NCBI RefSeq assembly: GCF_963678635.1
Contig: NC_087068.1
Span: 39,701,649 to 39,765,648, forward strand
Direction of reading: 5' to 3'
DNA: 64,000 bases
Origin: Symsagittifera roscoffensis
Lineage: Eukaryota; Xenacoelomorpha; Acoela; Convolutidae
The notes under the pieces were generated by a model that saw only the letters and a program-made list of their open reading frames with translations, was not told where the DNA came from and did not search any database. The translations under genes were made by a program, and so were the position numbers. Below, in pieces: positions 10,803-22,153 of this stretch (its first letter is position 1; each line of letters opens with the position of its first letter).

Positions 10803-11244
10803 TTTTTTGTTCTATGACGGTTAATATGTAATTATCAATGTGTCTAATTGGTTGATTCCAATTGTATAAATGTACTGGTTTGTGTTTATACTGCTTTTTT
10901 ATTCTTCTTTTTCCTCTTTTTGATGAATTTGAAGTTGTTTCTGAGTCAGAGAAATATAATTGATCGTGAATTGGGCAATTTTTATCTATTGATTCTTTTA
11001 ATTTATAAAGTTCGTCTAAACTGCTGGTTTCTGATTCTGAAAATGCGTTTCGGTTTTTTGAAAATCTTTTTCGTGTTATTTGTCTTTGTTTAGTTATTAT
11101 TTTTCTTTTTAGTGTTTGTCGTTTTGTTCGAATATATCCAACTGTTTGTGTATGAGGTGTGATTACAAGGTCGTATTTTTTGTTATCTATTTCACAATTG
11201 TGTAAAACGATTGTTTGTTTATTTCCTAGGTTTTTAAATGACAT
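10777..11244 (-). CDS. ORF1: basic accessory protein upstream of gag, 155 aa
   Basis: Starts with ATG at 11244 and overlaps the gag start by 26 nt in another frame. It has a strongly basic middle stretch (RTKRQTLKRKIITKQRQITR), an acidic/Ser stretch with SESETSSLDEL and SDSETTSNSS, and a second basic cluster (KRGKRRIKKQYKHK). Copy C carries a full-length counterpart (42966-43433) and copy B a damaged one, always in the same place. Basic clusters of this kind occur in nuclear or RNA-binding regulators of complex retroviruses; that role is inferred. No homologous family recognised. Confidence 0.72.
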   Translation of the reverse strand: MSFKNLGNKQTIVLHNCEIDNKKYDLVITPHTQTVGYIRTKRQTLKRKIITKQRQITRKRFSKNRNAFSESETSSLDELYKLKESIDKNCPIHDQLYFSDSETTSNSSKRGKRRIKKQYKHKPVHLYNWNQPIRHIDNYILTVIEQKNELNAHPR

Positions 11245-11761
11245 AAGGTTTAGGATGACGGGTGCAAAAGTTTGTTAAATGATTTCAATTTGCTTAAACT
11301 GTTAGTCCTTACGATTTTTTGGTTAGCTTAACCTGGGTCTATTTGTTCAAGGTTGGAGAGAAAAGTATATCTATTCCAAAGAATGATTTTTTACTTTCTC
11401 GTGACTAGTATAAGCTAAGGTGTTAACTTACTTAATCTTACTTAGGGGTAGTGATTGTGTTCAAGGGTTGGAGAATAGTAAATCGATCCACAAGGTTCAG
11501 GTATAATTAGAACGCGAGTAGTTCGTTAGATACTATTTTAAACTTACTAAGTCTAAGATTTATCCTGGGTCTAGTAAGAGGGGGGATCAAGTGAAGGATG
11601 AATAACATAAGTTCTTCACTGTTTATTCTAATTTGAATGATTAGTTTTGTTTAAAAATTTCTATTAGTCCTGGGTTTTTAGAAAGGGTTGGATAGTGAAT
11701 CGACGTTTGAGGTCGTTAGACACTAGTTAAGTGGGTGGGGGAGAACAAAGTTGTTCTTTTT

Positions 11762-11846
11762 GATCCAAGGATAGGCCTTGATGATCAAGTTTTAAATTTA
11801 ATTAAGTAGAAAATGATTTAAGATCCAAGGATAAGCCTTGATGATC
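11762..11846 (-). repeat. Two leader hairpins, about 60 nt apart
   Basis: The sense-strand motif GATCATCAAGG, a 5-nt loop, then CCTTGGATC occurs at 11822-11846 and 11762-11786. The arms pair CAAGG with CCTTG and GATC with GATC. The same pair is seen at 25007-25030 and 25064-25088 in B, and at 42363-42387 and 42424-42448 in C. Confidence 0.6.
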
Positions 11847-12174
11847 TGATTTTAAAATTAAGTGAGTTTAAGTTTTAATAATAATTTAATTTTGTGTAAA
11901 GAAAAGATTTAGTGTTTTGATGATATTAGTGAGCTTATGAATGCTGTTATGTTTAGGTGATGAAGCTGGAACACCAGGATGATTTATGATTACTAACCAT
12001 TTATTGTCATGCTACTAATTTTTATTTTGATTTTCCAATAAATATTTTTCAAACATGTTTTGTATATTACTGCAGAATTTAGGAAAACGATCTGAGATCT
12101 TTTTATCAATCGTTATTGTATATTAATAATTTTGTTTAGCGCCTGAAATGATTTTGAAGATTTACTTCAAGGTT

Positions 12175-12408
12175 TTATGTTTGCAAATGAAAATCTAAAT
12201 TCATTGCCAGTAATATTCTAAATACAAAAGTTTGTTCTGGCTTTTGCCGAACTATCATATAACTATATGGCAAGTTTCTACTTTGTCGTATGTCGTCTCT
12301 GGTTCGAGGTCTTCTTCCAATTCCGGGTAGTTCTGTTATCGTTCGGAATATTGGCTCTGATCTATTGAGTCGTAGAGACATTTCGATTAAATTATCGTCG
12401 TATAACAT
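12175..12408 (-). CDS. Leader ORF of 77 aa just after the primer site
   Basis: ATG at 12408, stop TAA at 12175-12177. The product has an arginine-rich centre (LPGIGRRPRTRDDIRQSR) and a hydrophobic end (FRILLAMNLDFHLQT). Copy C has an intact 77-aa counterpart differing at seven residues; copy B has two stops and an indel. It is the first ATG frame of any length in the genomic RNA. It could be a real short protein or a translational control element; conservation alone cannot separate coding from RNA constraint. Confidence 0.5.
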   Translation of the reverse strand: MLYDDNLIEMSLRLNRSEPIFRTITELPGIGRRPRTRDDIRQSRNLPYSYMIVRQKPEQTFVFRILLAMNLDFHLQT

Positions 12409-12478
12409 TTTGTAAATGTTTTGTCTAAATTCTAATCTATTATTGGTTAATTCTAAGCTATTAAGGTCTTGTTCGAGA

Positions 12479-12493
12479 CTTATGGTCGCACCA
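12479..12493 (-). other. Primer-binding site, copy A
   Basis: The sense strand after the LTR end (..AACTCA) reads TC, then TGGTGCGACCATAAG. It starts with TGG, complementary to the CCA end of a tRNA, two nucleotides after the LTR. The primer would be a tRNA ending GGTCGCACCA; I cannot name it. B and C have the same site. Confidence 0.75.
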
Positions 12494-12495
12494 GA

Positions 12496-12905
12496 TGAGT
12501 TAGGACCGAAGTGTATAACTCATAGAGTAATTTCGGATAGGGTACACCGTCTGCTCGTCACGCTATCTTATTTTCGGCCGGATAGATTCGTGCAACTTCT
12601 TAGTCTAATACCGATCCTAATCTTACTCTTATACTATCTAGTCTCAGGTTGTTTAACTAGTCTCTGCTAGGCTCAATAGATCTAGGGTATACTGGTTTAT
12701 TGCGGCTGCTGAAGTACTCGGGAGAGTTCAACTAATTTCTAAGTTAAATTCAAATCTCTCTGGTGCTGAAATTACAAGTAATTTCAGCACTTACAAATAA
12801 GTGGATTGTTAGTCAGATGGATCATGATTGGTTAATATTAAATACTTTACATTAGTAAAATATCTAATTTATCCAATCATAAAATGTAGTTTAGATCAGG
12901 TTCCA
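12496..12905 (-). repeat. 5' LTR of copy A, 410 bp
   Basis: Sense strand begins TGGAACCTGATCTAAAC (12905) and ends CCTAACTCA (12496), so TG...CA ends. It matches the 3' LTR of C over its whole length. It contains the perfect 28-nt palindrome at 12763-12790. Confidence 0.92.
12763..12790. promoter_or_regulatory. Perfect 28-nt palindrome in the LTR
   Basis: GTGCTGAAATTAC and its exact reverse complement flank two bases. The same 28 nt occur unchanged in the B LTRs (24054-24081, 40349-40376) and the C 3' LTR (58797-58824). It lies in the upstream half of the LTR (probable U3) and may bind a dimeric protein. Confidence 0.65.
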
Positions 12906-15323
12906 TTAGGCTCTGTATTATATATCAAACTGTAAAGTAATTTCAAGTCTAAAACGTTCGCAATCTGATCAGTTTCACTAATCAAACAGTTTTTTATGCA
13001 AATCGAAATTAAGTTGATCTTTCCCTGGTTTAGGTCGAGGACTTATGTTGCAACCGTTGCAACCAAAAAAAGTATGCTGTGTTAATTGCGACTCGAAATG
13101 GGTATGTTAGGACTTTGTGCGACCGAAGAAATTTGCGACTATGGCAGCCTAAAAAAGATAACTTGCACTTTTACGCGGGGTATGTTGCGACCATTGCGAC
13201 TCAAAAAGGATGTTGCAACTTTGAGCGACTGAAATTTTTGAGCGCGTTTGCTTGACCCAAATAGAACATAGTTCGAATTTGCAAAACTCTAAAACAAGGT
13301 TTGCAACCATGCGCAAAGTTTGCAATCGATGTTTGAAACGAATCAACCCAGGCTTGATATGTTTAGACTGACGGAACTCAAGGTGTCTATACCGGGCCGA
13401 GGTTTCGACTTTATGTTTCGACAAGCGAAACCAAAATGCCCATGCTATTTAACCCAAACTAAAGATTTATTCAGACCAAGATATTAAGAGCAGCGATAAA
13501 ACAAGTACCACATTAATTAGTACCAGAGTTGCGCGAAAGTAACCGGTCATAATTAGATGGCGGTGCGAAATGACGAAAAGTGCACTTTCATCTAAGACTA
13601 CTCAAAAAACCTTGCAAAAAATCTGATAACAAAAATAAAATCAATAACTGCTACAAAATGAGAACCAATGGCGTTTAAGGTTTTGTCGAGAAGGGTTTCA
13701 AAAATGTTGTGGATTTTTTTAAGATAGACCAAAATGGTTTTTTGAAGTCGACCAAATCTAGGTAAAGACCAATTTCGACAAAAAATTATGAACTGTGAAA
13801 ATAAAATTGCGTTGTTTTTGGCGCGCGCTGCCTTCAAACTTATTATACATTGTCGCCGGGAGCGCCCGTAGAAAAATTTTAGTGTCGGTCAGCCAAAGTT
13901 TGAAGATCTAAAATACTACCGAAAGGGGGACCCTTAGGGTCGATAGTGGTTCGAAACCCTAAGAGGGAGGAGGGGGAGGGGTTGCGTGCAACCCTCTCTA
14001 AAACCGCCCCTGATAAGAGCAACAAAAAGAGTATCCACTTAATTATTTGCATGAATAGCGGTTTCTGTGATTCGCGGAGGATTTGTTTGTAATTGATTCA
14101 CCATATTGAAATAAATAGCAATTATGAGTAAAATTTGGAGTAGTGATTTGAATTGATCTGGTGTTTATTGTTTCGATTTTCGATACGAAAGTAACGGAAT
14201 ATTTGTGCTCGGAGTGCGTTTTTTTTCTTCAGACAAGTTTCGACTTTTGAACTAGCCATTTTTGACGGAATTTTTTATATCATTCGAAAGGTATTGTTGT
14301 CCTGAGCTCAAATTTGAAATAGTATTTCACCTGTGATCATTTTTCTTAAAGTTACGGGGGTTTAAAGATTGTCATTTTGGCCAATTTGGGAAAATTAACG
14401 CGCGATATATTTCGCGTTATTAACGCGTAAGCGGAGAGTTAATCCATCTTAGAAATTGTTGCAAATTGGTTAAAAGGAGCCTATTTGCCATAATTGGTTT
14501 GTTACAAGGAGCGAAATCTATCCTTTTGTACTTTATATGGCGTGTGGTTGGATGATTTTTATAACAAAAATTTCAACTTTTAGATTTTTTTTTCATTTTG
14601 CTTTATTTCATTGATTTTTTAAATGTTATCACTGCTCCATAAACCTTAAAAGGCAGTCGGAAAGTTCAGAGCTTCGCCCTGATACGAGCAGTCTTGTTGA
14701 TATGTATCGTAAAAATTAACCCCGGTTCATCCAACATATTAATAGCACTAAATTATCAGTATCGTTAATTAACAATTACTCGCTATTTATGAACAGTTTA
14801 GTTCTTTGCAGTGTTTAAATTTCTAATCTTTTCTTTGATTGTTGAATAATTGCATAAATTTCACTCTGTTTTGGTTCACTAAATGCATTACTTCAAAAAC
14901 TCTATAAATACCTCAAATGGCGTAACTGGCGGACTGTTTCACATCAACAACCTCAAGCTTAGTCATGCAAGTGATAAATGTAAACACGATATAAAAATAG
15001 ATGGCAAAAATGCTTTTAATTCAAACTACATAGACACAAAACCCACTCTTTTCAATCTGAAAATTTTTAAATTCAAAAAAAATATTTATGATAATCAAAA
15101 TTCCAGAATTGATTTGTAAAATTTCTCAATTTTCCAAAAAATGCTAAGCAATTTCCTTCTAATTTCGATCACTTTTTCAAAACTTGAAACCAAATTTTCA
15201 CATTGTTTTGAAAAAATGTTAGTAGACAGAATTGTGAGACAACTGATTTTTAGCTATGTTAAATAAGTCTGGTTTTGCCGTGGCTAATTAGAAAAAAACT
15301 TGAATCTTTCTCGATATTTTTTC
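12906..15323. other. Anonymous DNA between copy A and element D
   Basis: No gene that I can support. 13030-13440 is a degenerate stretch rich in TTGCGAC/TTGCAAC words. 13850-14010 has a GC-rich patch with purine runs. 14351-14695 is a dispersed repeat also found between B and C. Short open frames here have no recognisable protein features. Confidence 0.5.
14351..14695 (+). repeat. Dispersed repeat, first copy
   Basis: Matches 41055-41377 from GTTACGGGGGTTTAAAGATT to CCCTGATACGAGCAG, with small indels. Shared blocks include TTGCCATAATTG, TTTGTACTTTATATGGCGT and CATAAACCTTAAAAGGCA. This copy also has a short stem AACGCG/CGCGTT missing from the other. No coding capacity; perhaps a non-autonomous transposon. 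Confidence 0.7.
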
Positions 15324-15328
15324 TCGAC
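15324..15328. repeat. Target-site duplication of D, left (TCGAC)
   Basis: TCGAC directly before the 5' LTR; the same five bases follow the 3' LTR at 22411-22415. Confidence 0.85.
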
Positions 15329-15589
15329 TGTGGTACCGTGTAGTACTGCTGCCACAGTAACCTCTGAGAATAAAGCTATTAATTATTCTGTTATGTATTG
15401 TTATTATTATTCAAGGCCGTTCATGCAGGCCAAACGCAATAGTCAGTTAGGACATTGCTGTTGAGAGAGAGAGAGACATGAAAAGACAGGCATGATCTCA
15501 GATCTAAATTAAGACAAGTTAGCAGTCTAAATTAAAACGTTTTACTTATTCTGTTTTATAATACTTGAGTTAAGCCAACAGCTATCACA
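15329..15589 (+). repeat. 5' LTR of element D
   Basis: 261 bp, TGTGGTACCG...CTATCACA, with TG...CA ends. It has a short (GA)n run that is two bases longer in the 3' LTR, and an ATACTT segment missing from the 3' LTR. Confidence 0.93.
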
Positions 15590-15607
15590 TGGCGCAGTCA
15601 GCAGGAT
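15590..15607 (+). other. Primer-binding site of D, serine-tRNA type
   Basis: TGGCGCAGTCAGCAGGAT follows the LTR without a gap. TGGCGCAGTC is the primer site known from several insect gypsy-type elements that use a serine tRNA. Confidence 0.75.
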
Positions 15608-15633
15608 TCCTGTCCCAAGACAACAGAACGGAC

Positions 15634-16619
15634 ATGGGGATTCCAGTATTTTGGACAACCGCGAACTCTGACCCTCCCTGGAATTTAGGATATGGCTAGA
15701 TCAATTTTTCTTGGCAGTGACCGTGAAGGAGAGCGTGGACCCGAAACTTTTGTTACAAGAACCAAAAGAAGTTCTGTTGGAACAGTTACCAAGACCCGAA
15801 ACTCCAAGGGAACACGAAACTGCACAGGCGATTGCTGATAGAGAAGCCAGAGATCAACTAGCTAGAGATAAAACTAACCTGGAAAATGAAGAAAGAAGAG
15901 CTAGAGGTCCAAAGGTTGGTCACAACGTATACTACAACGAGGTACAGAAAAGAGTCGCTTCCAGACTATTCCTGGCGTTGGGTACAGAAGGTAAGAAGAA
16001 ATTCGTTCAAAAGAACCCCCATGTGGAAGTGTCAAAGTTAGAATTTCGAGAGATGGTGGCATTGGCGAAAAGGTCATTTGATAAATCACAGAGTGTTACA
16101 TATGAACGTTACAAACTATTCAACCGATCACAAGAAACTGGGGAAACACTCGAGGTATTTCATGCAGCACTAACTGCCCAAGCAGCAAAAACTGAGCTAG
16201 GAACACTGGAGGATCAATTAGTGCGGGACCTATTCATCTCGAAAATGAAGAATGTGGTATTGCAAGACACATTGACATTTGAAACATTTTCACCGGAAGA
16301 AGTACTGAAAAGAGCGTTAAAGTTTGAACAAAGTAAACAGAAAACACAGGCGTTTCAAAAAACTAATGCAACAACTGCAAGTACAGTTCAGGTAAATGGG
16401 GCAGCGAAGATAAAACAAGAACCCATAATGAGTATCGGTAACAAAAATGCTAGCGGAAGAAGACAAGCAAACAGTGGATATAGAAAGAAATTTGCAGACA
16501 GAAAGGAGGGGAGAAGTTTTGCAGATTCAAAGACGTGTACCCGATGTGGTCGAATATTCGGAGAAGGACATCTGAAGAAATGCCCGGCCATGGGTAAGAC
16601 ATGTAAGAATTGTTCTTAA
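15634..16619 (+). pseudogene. gag: Gag of element D
   Basis: An ATG at 15634 opens a short frame; the long gag frame, open from 15672, is offset by one, so I infer a frameshift near 15680. The protein has SLEFRIWLDQFF, a charged helical region, a capsid-type segment (QETGETLEVFHAAL), and a zinc-knuckle region beginning CTRCGRIFGEGHLKKC. A second knuckle is cut by TAA (16617-16619): CKNC lies before the stop and H...C after it in the same frame. Gag and pol were therefore probably one frame before this nonsense change. Confidence 0.85.
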
Positions 16620-19600
16620 CCGAACCACTTCGCAAAAATGTGTAAATCACAACAAGTGAATGAGATTGCAGAAAAATCATCAAGCTCAGATGAAGAGTGT
16701 AATATGATTCAGTCATTCGAATCGTGTGAGGAGTTCGAAATTATGTCTGTCGAATCAGAACTATCTTCGCTGGAAGAAATTGATGAATATATAAAACAGC
16801 AATCGAATAAAAACAAAGAAAACGACAAATACAGAAAGGATGTACAGAAGGTTGACATCAGAAGGAATACACGATCGAAACAAATAAGGTCACTAAAGGC
16901 TCTGGTGAGAATCGATCATCAGATCATAAATATGACTATCGATACGGGTAGTCCAGTATCTTTCTTGAACTGGGCGACTGCAAAGACGATTCCAGAATCT
17001 TCGAAAAATACCAAGTTCATTCCACGGGAAACTCTCAATCTGACTACAAAATTTGTAGACTACAACAAACAGCCGATTAACATACTGGGTGCAATCACCA
17101 CGAACATCCGTTCGGCGGGGTGGAAAGTGGTGGGAGCATCGTTCTTAATCACAGAAAGACGCACACGGTGTATTTTGGGGCTGGATTTACAGAGCAAAGT
17201 GGGAATACACACAACAGAGAAGTTGGCACCAAAAGAAAAGACGAGGTTTGATGTCTTACTGTGCGAACAGTCAGAAGGTTGGAAAAACAAATTTTACAGT
17301 AAATTTAAGAAACTTTTTGATCGTCAAGGTTGCTCAAAAAACCATGTGGTTAGCACAAAGTTCAAATACCCACTCTGCCCTTTACAAGAAAAGGGGAGAC
17401 GCATTCCGATACTCATACAAGAGAAAGTGTACGAGGAAATGGAAAAACTGTTAAAAGAAGGGCATATAGAACGATTAGACAAATGCACTAGTGATTGTTT
17501 TATAGCACCTATTGTAATAACAGTGAAGAAAGATGATTCCATAAAGTTGGCGCTAGACGCCAAACCCATCAATAGACAGTTGTTTAAAAACAAGTATCAA
17601 ATGCCAAATGTGGACGAATTGATAGACGGTGTTAGCCAAATTGTCACAGCAAACACAAACGGGAAACTGTATTTCTCAGTACTAGATTTGAAGTACGCGT
17701 ACAGTCAACTAAAGCTGACTGCGGAGACAGCGAAACAATGCAATTTCAACATCATAGGTGGGCAAACCACTGGTACATACAGATTCCTGACAGAATTTTA
17801 TGGTTTGGCAGACATGCCAGCAGAGTTTCAAAAAGCTATGGACAGAACATTAAATCATGCGGAAAACACGTTCTGTTTTCTTGATGATATACTCATTGTA
17901 TCAAAAAGGAGTGAACAAGAACATGAAGAATTGATTATGAATGTCCTAAAAAGCCAGATAAAGAGAATTTGGCACTAAAACTGTCGAAATGTGAATTTTT
18001 TCAACAGGAGGTTAATTGGTTGGGGCATAAGTTATCGTCGGATGGAATCTCTCCTAAAATCACAAACACAGAAGCGATACTAAAACTTAGCCAGCCAACA
18101 TCACACCATCTGGCCAAGTTCATCCCAAATGCGGCTACGCTAACAGAAAAATTGAGACCACTATTACGCGAAGAAAATGAGAAAAAGAAACTCAAAAGTG
18201 TAAAAATTCAAGAAAAAAAATTCGAATGGAAAGAAGAACATTCGGAAATATTCGAGTCAATAAAAACAGCGGTTGCAAATATAACAAAAATTCATTATTA
18301 TGACCCCAGTTTAGACACTAGGGTGAAATGTGATGCCAGTCACAGTGGGCTGGGCGCATCGCTAGAACAACAAAACGTTGAGGGGGAGTGGATACCAATC
18401 GCAATCGCTTCCAGGTACCTAAACACACAAGAAAAAAAATATTCCACAAATGAGCTTGAACTGCTTGCAGTCGTATGGTCGGTTGACCGATTTAAACACT
18501 ATTTATTAGGTAAGGAATTCGTAATCGCTACAGACCACAAAGCGCTGGTCTCTGCTTTGGATGAAAATAAATCCAATAAAACTTAACAATCTAGATTAAC
18601 TAGATGGGTAGACAGACTATTACCTTACCAATTTAAGGTTGTTCATTTACCAGGAAAAGATATGGGTATAGTAAATTATCTTTCTCGAAATGCAAAGGGG
18701 GAACCTTGGCCGGAGTCAGTATTGGATGAGAAATTCGTAGTTACATCAATCGAAAGGTTCCATAAAGCTCTCGACTGTTTAAACAGTCGATTGAATGATC
18801 AAGATAGGCTCGACCGGATCAAAAACGTTCTAGAATATTCTAGATTTGATCAAAATGTGTCGAATAAGAACACGTCATCTACCCTTTGCTATAGCAACCA
18901 AAACGGTCCAAAATGGACAAAGCACGACCGGAACGAAAGAAATGAAGATTCGCGTTCGTTTCAACGAGAAAAACGTGAAAATCCAAAAATCAGTATATCT
19001 CAAAATTGTCAGCGGATACAGTCGGTTCAGTCATTAGAAAAAGCCAGAAACTTTTTAAATCAGAAATCAAGAAAAATGCACTGAGGCGAATTGGAAAAAA
19101 GCGGAAAAGAGAAAAAGATGGTTAGGATCCAGGAGAGAAATAACAACAATACCTTGAGAGAAGAAGTGACAACAACGGTTCACAGAACTAGGATGATACG
19201 ACCACACATATTAGAATCAGAGGCTTCGGACTTGGAACAAATAACACAGGCGAGCTGGTATTTGCCAAACACACAAAGTGGACAATCAACGTCAACTGCT
19301 CAAACAGTCAGCCCAGGAAAAAGAGGACCATCAACTTCAACTGTTTCAACAGCTCATTCAAAATTAGTCTCATTCTGGGAACTGGTTGGCTCAGGAAGGA
19401 GTACAGAACCCCCCTTTGCAGCAATGGAGTTAGAGGCTATCTCGGGGATACAAAGCCCGAAACCACCAGGACTATCCACTTCCGGAGACGAAGCCGAAGT
19501 GGGACAAATCGTCGAAGTCGATTTAACTCTGGATAGTGACAACCGGGATTACAGTTTAGGAACAGAGACTTGTGTAATCACACCACAGAAAACAAGACAC

Positions 19601-22057
19601 AATTCAAGAAAATCCGAGTACAAACGGGGGGAACAATTAATGGAGACAGAAAACCCACTTTCACTCGATAAATTGTTTGACAAAAGTCTCCTCGCAGAAT
19701 TAGTGTCAGAAGATACCTGGATGGACCGACTAAAAAGAGTAGTAGAACGAAATGACAGACATGGTTTCGAGCTCATGGGACCCTACACAAATCCTCTGTG
19801 GCACCAGATGTCGGTGGTAGACGATTGCCTTCTAGTGGATAATCGTTTGGCCGTGCCCGAAAAGTTGAGACAAGCAGTGCTCCGACGACTTCATCAAGGT
19901 CATCATGGACAGGAAGCAATGTTGGAGGTCTCAAACTACCTGTGGTGGCCGCATATGCATAAAGACATAGTCAAAATGGCCGAAGAGTGTAGAAGCTGTA
20001 CTCGCTATGGTAAGAACGCTAAATACCTAATTCCAAAAAATTCGGCTAAACCACTCCCACTGTTGTCACAGCCAGGTCAAGAACTACAATTAGATTATGC
20101 GGGCCCACTTGAAGATCATAAGGGGAAGAAGATATACTTATTAGTTGCTATTGATAGATACTCAAAATTTCCATCAGTCAAAGTAACGAAATCTACAGGG
20201 GGAAAATCAACAATAAAATTTCTCCGTACTTACATAGACACCCATGGAATTGCGGAATCAATTAAAACGGACCAATTTTCTGGGTTCAAAGGGAAAGCTA
20301 TGAAAAAATTTTGCACCGAAAATAACATCACACAAAAATTCTGTCCAGTCGGGGATCACCGAGGATCCTTAGTCGAACGAACGATACAAACCATTAAAAA
20401 AAGATTGGGGGTAATGCTACTCGAAGAGAAAGTACAATCGATTAAATTATGTTTGAGTACAATAATTAGGGACCTAAGATGGAATAAACAGAAATCAATA
20501 AAAGTGTCCCCGTTCGAAGCACACTTTTGCCGATTACCGAAAACGGAATTTAAGATTGTAAGGGATAAATTTTTGATGGATTCTGATCGTTTAGATAAAG
20601 AACACTTGGAGAGATCGGCACTAACAGCATCACAGCTGAAAAGGCGAATAGATCAGTCGAGGGAGAATGTTAAAATCATTCGCAAAGGACGAAATAGCAG
20701 GGATACAAGCCCTTTGTTTCGACACGACACGGCGATGGCAAAAGATAGGGCCAGAGCTAAAGAACTCAAACAACTTCTAGAGGCAAACGCTAGGTGGAAT
20801 GCCACCAGACGGGACCTCTCAGACAGCGAATTACGCCGGGTCGTAGATGAAACCAGTACGATAAATCCCGAACTGAGGAAAGAACTTGTATACTCATGGG
20901 AACGTGGATTCATCGAATACAAACAAACCACATCAAAGGAGGATTTGTCTGGAAGTTTCCTTCGGAAACACGAACAAAGGAAGAGCGGGAAGGCCCTGAC
21001 AATACCCTTGAAATCCAAGATAGTATCAGAGACACCATCGACCATCAAAACGGCTGCGGGTGCAGTATACAGAAAAAGTGACATTGCACGATCTAAACTG
21101 TCAACACTGCCCAAAGCATATAGTTCAGAGAAGAAAAGGAGCCCAACCGGAGAGGAACCGAGAAGTAAACAGCAGAAAACAGGAAAACTTCCAGTAGAGG
21201 AAGACAGCGATTCTGCCGAAGAACACGACGCGAAAGACCGGGGGCTGAGAGACGAAAATCTAGAAGATAGTCAGCTAAAAGAAAAGTTCCAAAACTCACC
21301 GAGCGTAGTCACATCAAGAGACACAAGAACCGGCGGAGGCCTTAACTTAGGAGGTAAACGGGGAAAACCGAACAGAGCAGGACCGGTAGTCCAGAACACA
21401 AAACCGACAAGGGGCAAAACACAAGAAGCAGGAACGACAAAAGCTGCCAAAACAGTTACTAAGAAACGGGATACGAGTAATGAGGCAGTTTATATAGAGT
21501 CGTCGGCACCAAAGGAAGCTCCTACTACCAAGAAAATCACACAACAGACAAGTGAAAAAGAAATTCTGGACACATTTCAGAGCAATAACATGACATCTCA
21601 AGAATGGGAAGAAATAACAAATCAAGTGTTGACCCGAGGAGTCCAAAAAGAAGCCGAAAAACTATTGTCACAACAAATGGACCCGGTAGATTATTCCACA
21701 CCAGGATTTGCGGATGAATCCGATTAAGAGGAAGACACCACGACAGTCAGACGGAGTAATAGACAAACAAAAAACCAGGGACCGAAGAGGTATGGCAGTC
21801 CCGTATCACACTCGATAAAACTGATTGGTTGTGAGGATGATGTCACCGAGTTGAACCTGGCAGCACTTGAGGCCTACAGATTGCGACTAGCGAAGTTGCA
21901 CATAAACAACAAAGAAACGTCGGAAAACAACACGTTTGACAGGCTAGAGAGACACCTCTTCAAGAGAAAGTTTGGTGCTATGTCACTGGACGAGGCGGGA
22001 TCATGGAACGCCGCAAGAAACAAAGAAGAAGTATTAAAGAAAATAACAAAAGACTAA
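16620..22057 (+). pseudogene. pol: Pol of element D: PR, RT, RNase H, integrase
   Basis: The protease has TIDTGSPV (DTG 16941-16949). RT shows LDAKPINR, VLDLKYAYSQLKL and FLDD (17878-17889). A frameshift falls near 17950. RNase H has KCDASHSGLGASL, TNELELLAV and ATDHKALV, then TAA at 18584-18586 and, further on, TGA at 19082-19084. Integrase has HQGHHG with CRSC, then LDYAGP, KTDQFSGF and LVERTIQT as the D, D, E positions (D-34-E). A long charged tail follows, with TAA at 21725-21727, and pol resumes in the same frame with RRSNRQTKN to 22057. No chromodomain seen. Confidence 0.9.
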
Positions 22058-22153
22058 GGAAAAGGAGAACAATTTTCTGTAAACTTTGAACAACTCGTAT
22101 TATTTATAAAATTTCATAAAGTATTATATAAAATTTTGTTGTCGTCAGGGGAA

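Larger units (their letters stand above)
11245..12495 (-). other. Long 5' leader of copy A
   Basis: About 1.25 kb from LTR end to ORF1, of similar length in B and C. It holds the primer site, the 77-codon leader ORF and two hairpin repeats. The part 11245-11760 has no coding frame I can support. It probably carries packaging and dimerisation signals. Confidence 0.6.
1..12905 (-). mobile_element. Giant env-bearing Ty3/gypsy provirus, copy A (3' part outside window)
   Basis: Reading leftwards from the 5' LTR at 12496-12905 come the primer site, leader, ORF1, gag-pol, TM1, TM2, the Pro/Ser-rich frame and the first 148 codons of env, where the window ends. The domain order PR-RT-RNase H-integrase is that of Metaviridae (Ty3/gypsy), known from the family. 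Copies B and C match it almost throughout. A is the best preserved: gag-pol has only three in-frame stops and no frameshift that I can see. The remaining env, ORFX and 3' LTR should lie just left of the window. No target duplication can be checked. Confidence 0.93.

Noticed and set aside
10627-11093. Long open frames opposite ORF1 and gag (and many others opposite pol)
   Set aside because: They are antisense shadows: A-rich sense strands lack TTA/CTA/TCA, which leaves the opposite strand open. Their hydrophobic products carry no motif.
13940-13975. Sequence like a tRNA B box (GGTTCGAAACC)
   Set aside because: No A box at the right distance and no cloverleaf arms; not called as a tRNA or SINE.
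14883-15119. 78-codon plus-strand frame
   Set aside because: No motif, no conserved copy, AT-rich DNA where such frames arise by chance.
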